A DNA stretch of 64,000 nt, taken from contig CM060922.1 of assembly GCA_030737875.1 (NCBI GenBank), forward strand, positions 320,945,956 through 321,009,955, in the 5' to 3' direction. The notes under the pieces were generated by a model. The model was given only the letters and a program-made list of their open reading frames with translations, was not told the origin of the DNA and searched no databases. Source of the DNA: Allium sativum (taxonomy: Eukaryota > Streptophyta > Magnoliopsida > Asparagales > Amaryllidaceae). Every line of letters starts with the position of its first letter. The stretch's first letter is position 1. The position numbers were made by a program, and so were the translations under genes. Positions 46,652 to 59,626 of the stretch are shown piece after piece.

Positions 46652-46656
46652 TTGCC
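46652..46656 (+). repeat. Target site duplication of element 2 (TTGCC, left)
   Basis: TTGCC immediately before TGTAATGACCC. The identical right copy is at 59654-59658. Confidence 0.95.
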
Positions 46657-48641
46657 TGTAATGACCCGCATTGGCAGAGGTATTATGATTAATTTATTTA
46701 ATTATATCAATGGTGATGTAGAGAATTTAATGGTCGTGGAATTAAATAATAGTGAATATTTAATTTAAAATAATAAATTAAATAATATATTTAATTCTGA
46801 AATAATCAGAATTGGCTGAAATGGCGATATGGTATGAACCAGATCATCTATGATATTTAATTCAGCTTGGAATTTGAATTTGAATAACGAATATATTTAA
46901 TTAACGATGGTTGAACGTATAATTATAATATAATTAAAATAGAGCTTGAAATAGCATTGTAGTTCGCTATTTGGCGATTCGGACTTCAACTGAATGTACA
47001 GAATTCGTTTTAAGCCGGATTTCTGTGAAACAAGAAACGTGTGGAGCTGGTGGAGTATATCTTTCTAGTAGAAGAGAAAATTCTGGATTTCATCGTATAG
47101 ATTTTGAGATATGTCCAAATCAAATTTCAGAATAGTCGCTATAGAATCGTTTATCGGCCATAACGGTTTATTCAATATAACTAGAGATCGGGTTTGAATT
47201 TAGACAAGGTTCTTTTGGGACCTAGTGATAATTTAATTTTTAGAATTATATGGTAATTTTTAATTAATTAAATAAACAACTTTAATTTGGACTATTTTGC
47301 ACCCTGTAATCAACATTTCGGGGTTTCACAATATGAGTCAATCTACCGGTATTTTTATATATTTGGGATCGTGGGACGTCGCTCGTCTCACTGATATTTT
47401 TATTTCTGTCGGCAACGGTCCATGAAGTAACGGAATTATATAAATTAGTAAAAGGGGATATTTTATACCCTTAAAAATATCCTAACCTATTTACAAGGCC
47501 AAAAACAAGACCTCGTTACATTCTTCTCAGCCACTCATTCTCCATGGCCTCAAAACAAAGACGTGGCATCCAATAATCCACAGGAGGAGATCAATATAAA
47601 GTGTTCTAAACCTAAAGCCTTGGGACCAAAAACTGAATGCTATAGCAAACATAAGAATTCCGCCGCCACCATCCTCTTTTCTCAAACGCGAAGACCCACT
47701 TCAGAAAATCAAAATGCAAGGGGCGGGAGGCCATTTCAACGTCAGCATGGCGCTCAAGGGACATTGAAGGGAGTTTGCGTGCTTTAGTCGATGGGGAGGT
47801 TTTGGGAGTTGAAATGGTGAATAAAAGGCAAACCGGAGTAGTACTGTGCGTGTGCTGATGTGAAGGAGGCGGCATCATAAAGTAAGGACATGCGGACGTG
47901 AATAGAAGAGGGACTGTTCATTTTGAAGTGGGTATGGGTTTTTCAAATCAAAACATGGGTTTGTATTTATGAAGCTGGAGATATTACAGGAATGTGCAAG
48001 CACATGAGATGAAAGGAAGCAGTGCAACCATAAAACGTGAACTGTAGAGAAGGACATTTATCATGATAGGGAGGGAAGCCTATCGTTCTTATTGGCATTT
48101 CAGAGTGGAGAAACGTGGACATTTGGGTGCAGTACATTTCGAAATGGTGATGTATGTTTTACTGGAGCAGTAACATGGAGTTTAAGTAAAAAGGGTATAA
48201 AAAACAAAGTATAGGGGGAAAACGTGAAGACATGGGGCAACTGGTTGTACGGGTTTCGGAGCATGGTGTTCTTAATCATAACGGATGGCTACACAGGAAG
48301 CTCGGAAGTTTCAGTAGTGAAGTAAGGGGTTCAGAAGAAAAACAAACATGGGGAATAAAATGGGTAGAAGGGTTCAACGCGGGTCTGGGCTTCTCTAACG
48401 GGCTGAGATATAAAGGATAATAAGGGTGAGCCCAATAATTTAATATATTTGTTTAATTCAATTCAAATAGAGTATTAGATAGAAATTTTAATAACTTATA
48501 CGTACATTATCAGAAATTCGAATGGTCTGATCCGTTGGGATCGTACGGATGCAGGCTTTACAATTGAACTGATTTGAAGTGATGTGGAGCTCGTTTGAAT
48601 TTACGGCAAGATAAAACGATGGACTGGATTAACCAAAAGTC

Positions 48642-48683
48642 ATCGTTATTTAACGATAACCGTCCAATGTGAGTAAATCTCAC
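48642..48683 (+). other. Paired hairpins in element 2 5' LTR
   Basis: ATCGTTA-TT-TAACGAT (48642-48657) is followed by GTGAG-TAAAT-CTCAC (48669-48683), matching the pair in element 1. Confidence 0.7.
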
Positions 48684-49192
48684 TAACTCTGAACAGTTTA
48701 TAAATTCATGTTGTATTGTTAGAACTGTTAGATATTGGTTGATTAACTGTGTGTTGACTGTTTGATTGAACTGCTAGTCAGTTAGTTAAATTTCTATATT
48801 GATTCTGTTTAACAGAATGTATCATATAGAACTGAAAGTGATGTTAACTATATTGTTTAACATCTGTGATGCAGGGAAACAGGTTGGAGGAATCCAACTG
48901 GAATCCTCAACATTTATTTTACTGGTTTTCATATATTATGATATATGATGTGTTATATAATCTGTTATGGATTATGGGTGTTGGAATGATGTTGATCATT
49001 GTTATTCGATATTTTAAATATCATAAAAGACCCTGGGATTTAAAATGAATTATTTCAATGTATATTGAAATAAAGGGAGTTTATAAAATCGACAGATTTT
49101 GTGAAAGGAAATATTTCGAAAAGTAAATAAAAAGGGAAATCATTTGTAAAGTGAAGAACTGTTACTAAAAATAAATCTTTATAAATGCATAG

Positions 49193-49466
49193 TTAATCGA
49201 TGTTAGTTAATCGATTAGTGTTAAAGTAAAAGGAGATAATCGATGTTAGTTAATCGATTAGTGTTAAAGTAAAAGGAGATAATCGATGTTAGTTTAATCG
49301 ATTAGTGTTAAAGTAAAAGAAGATAATCGATGTTAGTTAATCGATGTTAGTTAATCGATGTTAGTTAATCGATTAGTGTTAAAGTAAAAGGAGATAATCG
49401 ATGTTAGTTAATCGATTAGTGTTAAAGTAAAAGGAGATAATCGATGTTAGTTTAATCGATTAGTGT
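49193..49466 (+). repeat. 43-bp tandem array, element 2 5' LTR
   Basis: Six units of AATCGATGTTAGTTAATCGA followed by TTAGTGTTAAAGTAAAAGGAGAT. One unit carries two extra copies of the 14-bp piece AATCGATGTTAGTT. The TTAATCGATTA core is palindromic. Confidence 0.9.
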
Positions 49467-49476
49467 AGAAGTTAAA

Positions 49477-49700
49477 ATGAGTTAATCGAATATAGTTATT
49501 CGAATAGAAGCAAATGAGTTAATCGAATATAGTTTATTCGAATAGAAAGTAAAATGAGTTAATCGAATATAGTTTATTCGAATAGAAGAAAACGAGTTAA
49601 TCGAATATAGTTTATTCGAAGAAAGAAAAAGGAGTTATCGAATATAGTTTGTTCGAAAGGAGTTAAGTGAAGTGAGTAAATCAATAGCGTGAGTCAAATA
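49477..49700 (+). repeat. TCGAATA hairpin array, element 2 5' LTR
   Basis: Four to five units of GAGTTAATCGAATATAGTTT followed by ATTCGAATAGAAG.., about 37-39 bp apart. The core is the same as the 29-bp array of element 1. Confidence 0.8.
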
Positions 49701-51570
49701 GAGTTAACCCAATAGTGTTAGTCCAATATAGTTAATTGATACGGGTAAATCGAATAGAGTTAAGTGAAAAGAGTAAATCGAATATAGCTATTCGAAGGAG
49801 GGTTAAGTAAGGAAGTTAGTAAAGGGATATAAAGCGAACTTTGCCAATTTCAAAGTTAGAAATGTTGTTCAGTTAAGGTCTGAGAGGTAGTTCTACCCCA
49901 ACTTGATTGGCTTCGTTTTTAACTAAGGAATAGTTAAGGTTTGGCAGTAAAGGAAATGGTTTGAGTTGGCATCGCGATGGTTTGTTTAAACATCTGTCTA
50001 AGTCCAATGAAGAAGCTTTGGAAATGTTTTCCAAATAAGAAACCAGAAATGTTTTCTAATAAAGAAAACGAGAAATGGAAATGTTTTCCATTGTTAATAA
50101 CGTATATTTTCCCAATTTAGAAAATAAGAAATGTTGAATATATGGAAACAGGAGATGAAAAATGAACTAAGGAGATGAATGTTAAATGATGTTGATAGAT
50201 ATAATTTCCATTTGGGAATAATATCGTTGGTTGCACACTTGTTTTTATTCGATAGTTAAATCACAAACTATCGAAGTTTTGACCATTTTAACGTTGTTAA
50301 TATGGAGAGACCGGTTGGATTATTATCCAAAGAACCACTCTGTATTGGCATAAGCGTTGCGAATCATATATGCCAAAGGAAATTGAAGACGGTGTTATGC
50401 AAGGGCTATCCTGTTTACAGAATAGTGCCTTCGGTTCATCCTGTTCCTGGATGACTTGTATGGACGGATGTCTGACAGAGTATTTCCAGACGATCACACA
50501 TATTGATTTCTCCAACCGTACCAAGAGTGGAAGCGGAGAAGGAAACTTCTTTTAGCTAACGCGTAATGTATGGCTGAGGACTTCAATCAGTGATTTGATG
50601 GATTTGACGATGTGACATTCAAAGTGAATCTGGTGTGATGATAAAGCGTAGCTTCTAGCCTCATCATCCGGTAAATGACAGAAATCGGGCAGGCAGCATG
50701 ACTAAGTCGGTCGCACCGAAGTAGGGTGTATAATCACCTGATCTAGAGTTTCATTTATTTCTAAAAATCTATTGTTGATGCTGTCCCATTCGGGAAACGG
50801 TTGCTGATCCCAACTGTTGGTGATATACATTCGATACGCTTAAGCGAAATGAGTGGTCGGTCATGTGTGGCCGGGTTGCAAGATGTTCTTGTTGAACCCA
50901 GTGTATTCCTCTCTAGAGGTACATTAGCGAAAGGTGGTTCCATACCTTGTCATAGTTGGAAATCCATTACCCAATACGTGCTTGCGGTTTTGATTGTATA
51001 ATATATATGTAGAACGTGAGATGAAAGCGTTTCTGCTAGATGATTATATATACTGTGATTGATAGGCATTATTATAAAATCAAAAGGTTTTTGATATAAA
51101 GTTATTTTGGATTCTCATAAGGGAAAAACCCCTTCCGTTATGCGGCGTGGTCTTATGAGATATCGTTTACTTGTTCGAACTGTTTTTAAACTGTTTACTC
51201 ATACCAGTCCCATGACTGACCCGGAGTTTATTTTGTTGTTTTCCCTAAACTCTTGGGTGCCTAAATTTGTATGGGCAGTCAAGTAGTCGGGATTTTACAG
51301 ATACACTTGAAGAGCTAGAGCAGGAGGCTTCAGGATCATATAGCTATAGTTATTTCCGCTGTGTTGTAAGTGCTGTACTTTGATAATGATATGTATATTC
51401 CAGTACAGATTTGTATTTCAAAGTTATGTTATGATATATATTTATTCGTTCCGCTGTGAGATTCGTGTTACTCTGATGTTGTGTTCTTCTTCTTCTTCAA
51501 TTCTAATTTTCTATCTTATCTTTCCTCACCCTCAAATTTTTTCACTAATTACCAGGATTTTTCGATGTTT

Positions 51571-51603
51571 TGGTTATCGACATCGTGTTTATGTCGATAA
51601 CCA
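51571..51603 (+). other. Perfect 13-bp hairpin next to LTR end and primer site (5' LTR)
   Basis: TGGTTATCGACAT-CGTGTTT-ATGTCGATAACCA, ending 27 bases before the LTR end. It is identical in the 3' LTR (59594-59626); element 1 has a degraded form. The placement resembles U5 inverted-repeat stems near retroviral primer sites. Confidence 0.85.
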
Positions 51604-51632
51604 AAGTCGCTCAAAATCCGGGTCATTACAGT

Positions 51633-51644
51633 TGGTATCAGAGC
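51633..51644 (+). other. Primer binding site (initiator-Met tRNA), element 2
   Basis: TGGTATCAGAGC starting two bases after the LTR end (51631 G, 51632 T). Confidence 0.9.
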
Positions 51645-54600
51645 TTAAGTTAAGAATTACTTGGCTCTGTGGCATGACTTGGTAGAGATAGGGTTAGTAA
51701 TACCCTAGACTGAGATTGAGTGTATATATACGAGTGAGCGTACTTGTTATTGATATAAAAATTGTTTTATATTGTGGAGATTCATTGGTTGAGTCGTTTA
51801 TGAGTTCTGGTCGATCAGTTTGATCCACTGTATCGGTAGGGATTTTATAAACACTTGAATACGATGAACCGTCATGGTACGTTTGGAAAGAGGGTAAATG
51901 AAAATAGTTTACCCAACGTATATTTTGATATATATTGGATATATTGGTTGTGATTATAATCGAGTAAGATTATAAATTACATGGTTATGTAAATAACCAA
52001 TCAGAATTCATATAAGTGAAATACGTGAAATCAGATGAGTTAAATCTGAAATTTTAACCAAAAATTGAATTTAAAACTCTGGAGAATTGGATAAGTGTTT
52101 GTAAATTGATTTGAATTGAAAATAAGGAAAATTTAAGATCCTGGGAGATTTTAAATTGTTCTACAAGCAGTGTGAATTATATTTTGAAATGAATTTCAAA
52201 GTGGAAATGTTTAGAAATGGTTTTATAGTATTGAACTCACTTCGATCGCTGGAAAATAGATTCTGATGATGACAGCTGCATCATCAGTATTAATTTTCGA
52301 GTTGCAAGTGACGAATTACTACCAGAGATACTGTTTTGAATTTGTTTTGGGAAAGACAAGTTGTGTTGAATTTCAAAATGGGATTTATAATATAGAATTT
52401 GAAATATTAACTTGTTTTAAAAGAAATAAAACGAGAAGTTCCTTTAAAAACGAAATTTATAAAAAGTTCTTTTATAAACGAAGTTTATAAATGAAGTGAA
52501 GAGAATTATCATTGGATAATTCAGAAATAAAATACAAGTGTGAAATTGAAAGGGAAATCTATTTTCCAAAGGTAGCAATATCGATTTCAAAAGGAATTGA
52601 AATCGAGACTTATGTAAAGAATGAGTAAAGAAAGTTTGAAAAGGAATTAGAATAAAGGAAGTTCAAACATAGAATGTAAATAAGAAAATTCAAAGGAAAA
52701 TTGAATATAGAATTCATATAGAGTAATAATAGAAATTGAATATAGAAATTCAAATGGAGTTTGAAAATAGATTTGAATAATGAAATTCATATATGGAATT
52801 TGAATAAGTGAATTGAAATGAAATTCAAATATAGAATTTGAATAAGAGAATCGAAATGGAATTTGAATATAGGAAATTCAAATAAAATTGAAATGGAATT
52901 CAATTAGTTGATAAACAAGTTAAACCTATATTTGAACATGTATATTCAAATAAAAAGGTGAAATGGGCTAACCAGTAATTTGAAAATCACTTAACGAACT
53001 AAGTTAAAATGATTGGATTAAGTTGGAATGAATTAGAAATGTATGGATATACATGAGATAGATATGGATAAGGTATGAAGTATATAAATAGAATGCTCGA
53101 CGAAAAGGTATGTATTTAATTCATATATGAGATTTTATGCGCTGTATTGGCTAGCCGCTTGCCTTTTTCTTTTTCTTTTGGATTGATGAGGGCCATGGGA
53201 GGCTATTTGAAATATCCCGATGCTCCTAGTACAAAGGAGGTTATGGCGAATTTTTCCGAGAATTTAAGAAGTTAGAATATTTTCAAGATAATTTGATAGT
53301 TAGAAATCAACGTATCGATAATATATAGAAGTCGATAAGGAAACGAACTTAGAAATAGGATAGTATAATCAAAAAGGAAGTCTAGGAATAAATCTCGTAA
53401 GAGTAGGAATAGAAAGAGGAACTGTATATGTGTTTAAAAGTGAAGAAGTAGTTGTAGGGTGTTGATTTTTCGAGTAAGTAGTCATATCTGTTTTGAAGTT
53501 ATAAATGTTATTCAGTCAAGGTCTGAGAGGTAGTTATACCACAACTTGATTGATTTCATTATTAACAAATAAATAGTAAGATTTCAGGCTCGAAGATCAA
53601 TGTTGAATAAGAGTTAGTTGAATATAGCATTTGGGTTATCGTAGCGATGTTTTACACAACATCTGTTTTAACCCAAATAAGTGCAAGCTTGGAAATATAA
53701 TAAAGAATATTTCCTAAGTATAGAAATAAACAAGATCGGAAAAGAGATAAGTAATTGGAATATTTTCCAATTATAAATAGCATATATTTTTTTTCTAAAA
53801 GTTTAGAAAATAAAGGAAGGCGATATTCGGAAATGTTTTCCAAATAACATAAAAGGCCAATATGGTTATTGAAAATATTTGGTTAACAAATATTGATAAG
53901 GAAATAGAGAAGTGATTTAACTAATGGAATATTGATTATGGGCTCAGTTGAATTTCAAAAAGGAAAATTTGATTTTTGAAAAGAGTAAACTGATTTGAAA
54001 CTCCTGGGGAAAGACTGTTTGAATTGAAAACAAATTTAATAGAAATTTGTGAAAGCAAATTTGAATTAAAGTAAAGCCAGTAAAGTGGTAACTGAGATTG
54101 AATTAGAAGGATATCAAGACAAATTGGATTGTGAGATTCAAAATTCGAAGTGTAATGTGATAATCAAGTTAAGAGTTGGGAATCGAGAAGGAACTCGAGT
54201 TGAAATGATATTTGGCTTGGATATAAGCAAATGGTTGTATTGAGGATAAATTGATCAGAGTTTGATTTGATTAATATTGGTATATGCTGAGTTGATAGCA
54301 TGTGGAAGTGATGGAGTTGATATGCCCGACAAAAAGGTACAAGTTTATATTTCTATTGGATATAAGATTTATGAGCCGAATAGGCAAGCCGCTTGGCTGT
54401 TTGATTGTCTTTTGGGTTGGAGATGGCCCAGAGAGGCAAGTGGTGGTTTGACGTTTTGACCAGTACAAAGGAGGTGCTGGCGAAATTTTTCAAAAAGGTT
54501 AAGGTGTTAGAAAATTTTCAGGATTTTTGAAAATTTTCGTTGATAAGAATTAATTAATAATTTAATTGAAATTAAATTGGTTCGGTTGAAACTGAAGTTA

Positions 54601-54674
54601 AGAAGTGAACAAATATGTTCTAACCAGTCGATAGGGTCGTTCTCTACCTTTTAGCAATTTCGAGGACGAAATTA

Positions 54675-54691
54675 TTTTAAGCGGGGAAGAT
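54675..54691 (+). other. Polypurine tract, element 2
   Basis: TTTTAAGCGGGGAAGAT directly before TGTAATGACCC. Confidence 0.8.
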
Positions 54692-57237
54692 TGTAATGAC
54701 CCGCATTGGCAGAGGTATTATGATTAATTTATTTAATTATATCAATGGTGATGTAGAGAATTTAATGGTCGTGGAATTAAATAATAGTGAATATTTAATT
54801 TAAAATAATAAATTAAATAATATATTTAATTCTGAAATAATCAGAATTGGCTGAAATGGCGATATGGTATGAACCAGATCATCTGTGATATTTAATTCAG
54901 CTTGGAATTTGAATTTGAATAACGAATATATGTAATTAACGATGGTTGAACGTATAATTATAATATAATTAAAATAGAGCTTGAAATAGCGCTGCAGTTC
55001 GCTATTTGGCGATTCGAACTTCAACTGAATGTACAGGATTCGTTTTAAGCCGGATTTCTGTAAAACAAGAAACGTGTGGAGCTGGTGGAGTATATCTTTC
55101 TAGTGGAAGAGAAAATTCTGGATTTTGTCGTATAGATTTTGAGATATGTCCAAATCAAATTTCAGAATAGTCGCTATAGAATAGTTTATCGGCCATAACG
55201 GTTTATTCAATATAACTAGAGATCGGGTTTGAATTTAGACAAGGTTCTTTTGGGACCTAGTGATAATTTAATTTTTAGAATTTTATGGTAATTTTTAATT
55301 AATTAAATAAACAACTTTAATTTGGACTATTTTGCACCTTGTAATCAACATTTCGGGGTTTCACAATATGAGTCAATCTACCGGTATTTTTATATATTTG
55401 GGATCGTGGGACGTCGCTCGTCTCACTGATATTTTTATTTCTGTCGGCAACGGTCCATGAAGTAACGGAATTATATAAATTAGTAAAAGGGGATATTTTA
55501 TACCCTTAAAAATATCCTAACCTATTTACAAGGCCAAAAACAAGACCTCGTTACATTCTTCTCAGCCACTCATTCTCCATGGCCTCAAAACAAAGACGTG
55601 GCATCCAATAATCCACAGGAGGAGATCAATATAAAGTGTTCTAAACCTAAAGCCTTGGGACCAAAAACTGAATGCTATAGCAAACATAAGAATTCCGCCG
55701 CCACTATCCTCTTTTCTCAAACGCGAAGACCCACTTCAGAAAATCAAAGAAAATCAAAATGCAAGGGGCGGGAGGCCATTTCAACGTCAGCATGGCGCTC
55801 AAGGGACATTGAAGGGAGTTTGCGTGCTTTAGTCGATGGGGAGGTTTTGGGAGTTGAAATGGTGAATAAAAGGCAAACCGGAGTAGTACTGTGCGTGTGC
55901 TGATGTGAAGGAGGCGACATCATAAAGTAAGGACATGTGGACGTGAATAGAAGAGGGACTGTTCATTTTGAAGTGGGTATGGGTTTTTCAAATCAAAACA
56001 TGGGTTTGTATTTATGAAGCTGGAGATATTATAGGAATGTGCAAGCACATGAGATGAAAGGAAGAAGTGCAACCATAAAACGTGAACTGTAGAGAAGGAC
56101 ATTTATCATGATAGGGAGGGAAGCCTATCGTTCTTATTGGCATTTCAGAGTGGAGAAACGTGGACATTTGGATGTAGTACATTTCGAAATGGTGATGTAT
56201 GTTTTACTGGAGCAGTAACATGGAGTTTAAGTAAAAAGGGTATAAGAAAACAAAGTATAGGGGGAAAACGTGAAGACATGGGGCAGCTGGTTGTACGGGT
56301 TTCGGAGCATGGTGTTCTTAATCATAACGGATGGCTACACAGGAAGCTCGGAAGTTTCAGTAGTGAAGTAAGGGGTTCAGAAGAAAAACAAACATGGGGA
56401 ATAGAATGGGTAGAAGGGTTCAACGCGGGTCTGGGCTTCTCTAACGGGCTGAGATATAAAGGATAATAAGGGTGAGCCCAATAATTTAATATATTTGTTT
56501 AATTCAATTCAAATAGAGTATTAGATAGAAATTTTAATAACTTATACGTACATTATCAGAATTTCGAATGGTCTGATCCGTTGGGATCGTACGGATGCAG
56601 GCTTTACAATTGAACTGATTTGAAGTGATGTGGAGCTCGTTTGAATTTACGGCAAGATAAAACGATGGACTGGATTAACCGAAAGTCATCGTTATTTAAC
56701 GATAACCGCCCAATGTGAGTAAATCTCACTAACTCTGAACAGTTTATAAATTCATGTTGTATTGTTAGAACTGTTAGATATTGGTTGATTAACTGTGTGT
56801 TGACTGTTTGATTGAACTGCTAGTCAGTTAGTTAAATTTCTATATTGATTCTGTTTAACAGAATGTATCATATAGAACTGAAAGTGATGTTATCTATATT
56901 GTTTAACATCTGTGATGCAGGGAAACAGGTTGGAGGAATCCAACTGGATTCCTCAACATTTATTTTACTGGTTTTCATATATTGTGATATATGATGTGTT
57001 ATATAATCTGTTATGGATTATGGGTGTTGGAATGATGTTGATCATTGTTATTCGATATTTTAAATATCATAAAAGACCCTGGGATGTATAATGAATTATT
57101 TCAATGTATATTGAAATAAAGGGAGTTTATAAAATCGACAGATTTTGTGAAAGGAAATATTTCGAAAAGTAAATAAAAAGGGAAATCATTTGTAAAGTGA
57201 AGAACTGTTACTAAAAATAAATCTTTATAAATGCATA

Positions 57238-57500
57238 GTTAATCGATGTTAGTTAATCGATTAGTGTTAAAGTAAAAGGAGATAATCGATGTTAGTTAAT
57301 CGATTAGTGTTAAAGTAAAAGGAGATAATCGATGTTAGTTTAATCGATTAGTGTTAAAGTAAAAGGAGATAATCGATGTTAGTTAATCGATTAGTGTTAA
57401 AGTAAATGGAGATAATCGATGTTAGTTAATCGATGTTAGTTAATCGATTAGTGTTAAAGTAAAAGGAGATAATCGATGTTAGTTTAATCGATTAGTGTAG
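57238..57500 (+). repeat. 43-bp tandem array, element 2 3' LTR
   Basis: Six units as in the 5' LTR, but the extra 14-bp partial copy sits in unit 5 and occurs once instead of twice, and one unit has AAATGGAG. It therefore changed after insertion or during reverse transcription. Confidence 0.9.
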
Positions 57501-57510
57501 AAGTTAAAAT

Positions 57511-57690
57511 GAGTTAATCGAATATAGTTATTCGAATAGAAGCAAATGAGTTAATCGAATATAGTTTATTCGAATAGAAAGTAAAATGAGTTAATCGAAT
57601 ATAGTTTATTCGAATAGAAGCAAACGAGTTAATCGAATATAGTTTATTCGAAGAAAGAAAAAGGAGTTATCGAATATAGTTTGTTCGAAA
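57511..57690 (+). repeat. TCGAATA hairpin array, element 2 3' LTR
   Basis: Counterpart of 49477-49700. It carries GCAAACGAG where the 5' copy has GAAAACGAG. Confidence 0.8.
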
Positions 57691-59593
57691 GGAGTTAAGT
57701 GAAGTGAGTAAATCAATAGCGTGAGTCAAATAGAGTTAACCCAATAGTGTTAGTCCAATATAGTTAATTGATACAGGTAAATCGAATAGAGTTAAGTGAA
57801 AAGAGTAAATCGAATATAGCTATTCGAAGGAGGGTTAAGTAAGGAAGTTAGTTAAGGGATATAAAGCGAACTTTGCCAATTTCAAAGTTAGAAATGTTGT
57901 TCAGTTAAGGTCTGAGAGGTAGTTCTACCCCAACTTGATTGGCTTCGTTTTTAACTAAGGAATAGTTAAGGTTTGGCAGTAAAGGAAATGGTTTGAGTTG
58001 GCATCGCGATGGTTTGTTTAAACATCTGTCTAAGTCCAATGAAGAAGCTTTGGAAATGTTTTCCAAATAAGAAACCAGAAATGTTTTCTAATAAAGAAAA
58101 CGAGAAATGGAAATGTTTTCCATTGTTAATAACGTATATTTTCCCAATTTAGAAAATAAGAAATGTTGAATATAGGGAAACAGGAGATGAAAAATGAACT
58201 AAGGAGATGAATGTTAAATGATGTTGATAGATATAATTTCCATTTGTGAATAATATCTTTGGTTGCACACTTGTTTTTATTCGATAGTTAAATCACAAAC
58301 TATCGAAGTTTTGACCATTTTAACGTTGTTAATATGGAGAGACCGGTTGGATTATTATCCAAAGAACCACTCTGTATTGGCATAAGCGTTGCGAATCATA
58401 TATGCCAAAGGAAATTGAAGACGGTGTTATGCAAGGGCTATCCTGTTTACAGAATAGTGCCTTCGGTTCATCCTGTTCCTGGATGACTTGTATGGACGGA
58501 TGTCTGACAGAGTATTTCCAAACGATCACACATATTGATTTCTCCAACCGTACCAAGAGTGGAAGCGGAGAAGGAAACTTCTTTTAGCTAACGCGTAATG
58601 TATGGCTGAGGACTTCAATCGGTGATTTGATGGATTTGACGATGTGACATTCAAAGTGAATCTGGTGTGATGATAAAGCGTAGCTTCTAGCCTCATCATC
58701 CGGTAAATGACAGAAATCGGGCAGGCAGCATGGCTAAGTCGGTCGCACCGAAGTAGGGTGTATAATCACCTGATCTAGAGTTTCATTTATTTCTAAAAAT
58801 CTATTGTTGATGCTGTCCCATTCGGGAAACGGTTGCTAATCCCAACTGTTGGTGATATACATTCGATACGCTCAAGCGAAATGAGCGGTCGGTCATGTGT
58901 GGTCGGGTTGCAAGATGTTCTTGTTGAACCCAGTGTATTCCTCTCTAGAGGTACATTAGCGAAAGGCCTTGTCATAGTTGGAAATCCATTACCCAATACG
59001 TGCTTGCGGTTTTGATTGTATAATATATATGTAGAACGTGAGATGAAAGCGTTTCTGCTAGATGATTATATATACTGTGATTGATAGGCATTATTATAAT
59101 ATCAAAAGGTTTTTGATATAAAGTTATTTTGGATTCTCATAAGGGAAAAACCCGTTCCGTTATGCGGCGTGGTCTTATGAGATATCGTTTACTTGTTCGA
59201 ACTGTTTTTAAACTATTTACTCATACCAGTCCCATGACTGACCCGGAGTTTATTTTGTTGTTTTCCCTAAACTCTTGGGTGCCTAAATTTGTATGGGCAG
59301 TCAAGTAGTCGGGATTTTACAGATACACTTGAAGAGCTGGAGCAGGAGGCTTCAGGATCATATAGCTATAGTTATTTCCGCTGTGTTGTAAGTGCTGTAC
59401 TTTGATAATGATATGTATATTCCAGTACAGATTTGTATTTCAAAGTTATGTTATGATATGTATTTATTCGTTCCGCTGTGAGATTCGTGTTACTCTGATG
59501 TTTTGTTCTTCTTCTTCTTCAATTCTAATTTTCTATCTTATCATTCCTCACCCTCTAATTTCTTTCACTAATTACCTGGATTTTTCGATGTTT

Positions 59594-59626
59594 TGGTTAT
59601 CGACATCGTGTTTATGTCGATAACCA
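59594..59626 (+). other. Perfect 13-bp hairpin near LTR end (3' LTR of element 2)
   Basis: Same sequence and spacing to the LTR end as 51571-51603. Confidence 0.85.

Larger units (their letters stand above)
42713..46656 (+). repeat. Element 3 5' LTR, left part
   Basis: Contains two copies of the CGACGAAAC module (about 43090-43210 and 43265-43390), a GC-rich leader (43600-43990), a hairpin (44237-44258), a TA tract (44578-44601), a 110-114-bp three-copy repeat (44989-45286) and a 241-bp duplication (45609-46050). It is cut by element 2 at 46656. Confidence 0.75.
46657..51630 (+). repeat. 5' LTR of element 2 (4974 bp)
   Basis: Starts TGTAATGACCCG and ends CGGGTCATTACA. Contents: a leader with short frames around 47563-47790, paired hairpins (48642-48683), a 43-bp array (49193-49466), a TCGAATA array (49477-49660), the TCTGAGAGGTAGTT..ACC module (about 49879), the TGACTGACCC..CGGGATTTTACAG block (about 51212-51300), and a perfect hairpin near the end (51571-51603). 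Short frames repeat in both LTRs because the LTRs are copies; they show no domain. Confidence 0.85.
51631..54691 (+). other. Internal region of element 2 with rearranged duplicate
   Basis: 3061 bp, no gag-pol. Both ends match element 1's interior. The middle (about 52380-53950) is extra: it includes a second copy of the ACAAAAAGG...CCGCTTG...AGTACAAAGGAGG segment (about 53098-53245 against 54328-54480) and an LTR-like piece (about 53500-53840, with TCTGAGAGGTAGTTATACC). The extra part is bracketed by GTTGAATTTCAAAA at about 52366 and 53948. Confidence 0.75.

Noticed and set aside
47563..47878. Frames of 60-101 codons on both strands in element 2 LTRs, repeated at 55598-55903, 48232-48420, 56137-56466, 50297-50555 and 58329-58587
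   Set aside because: They recur only because the two LTRs are copies. They have no domain, overlap on both strands, and differ in length through indels between the copies.
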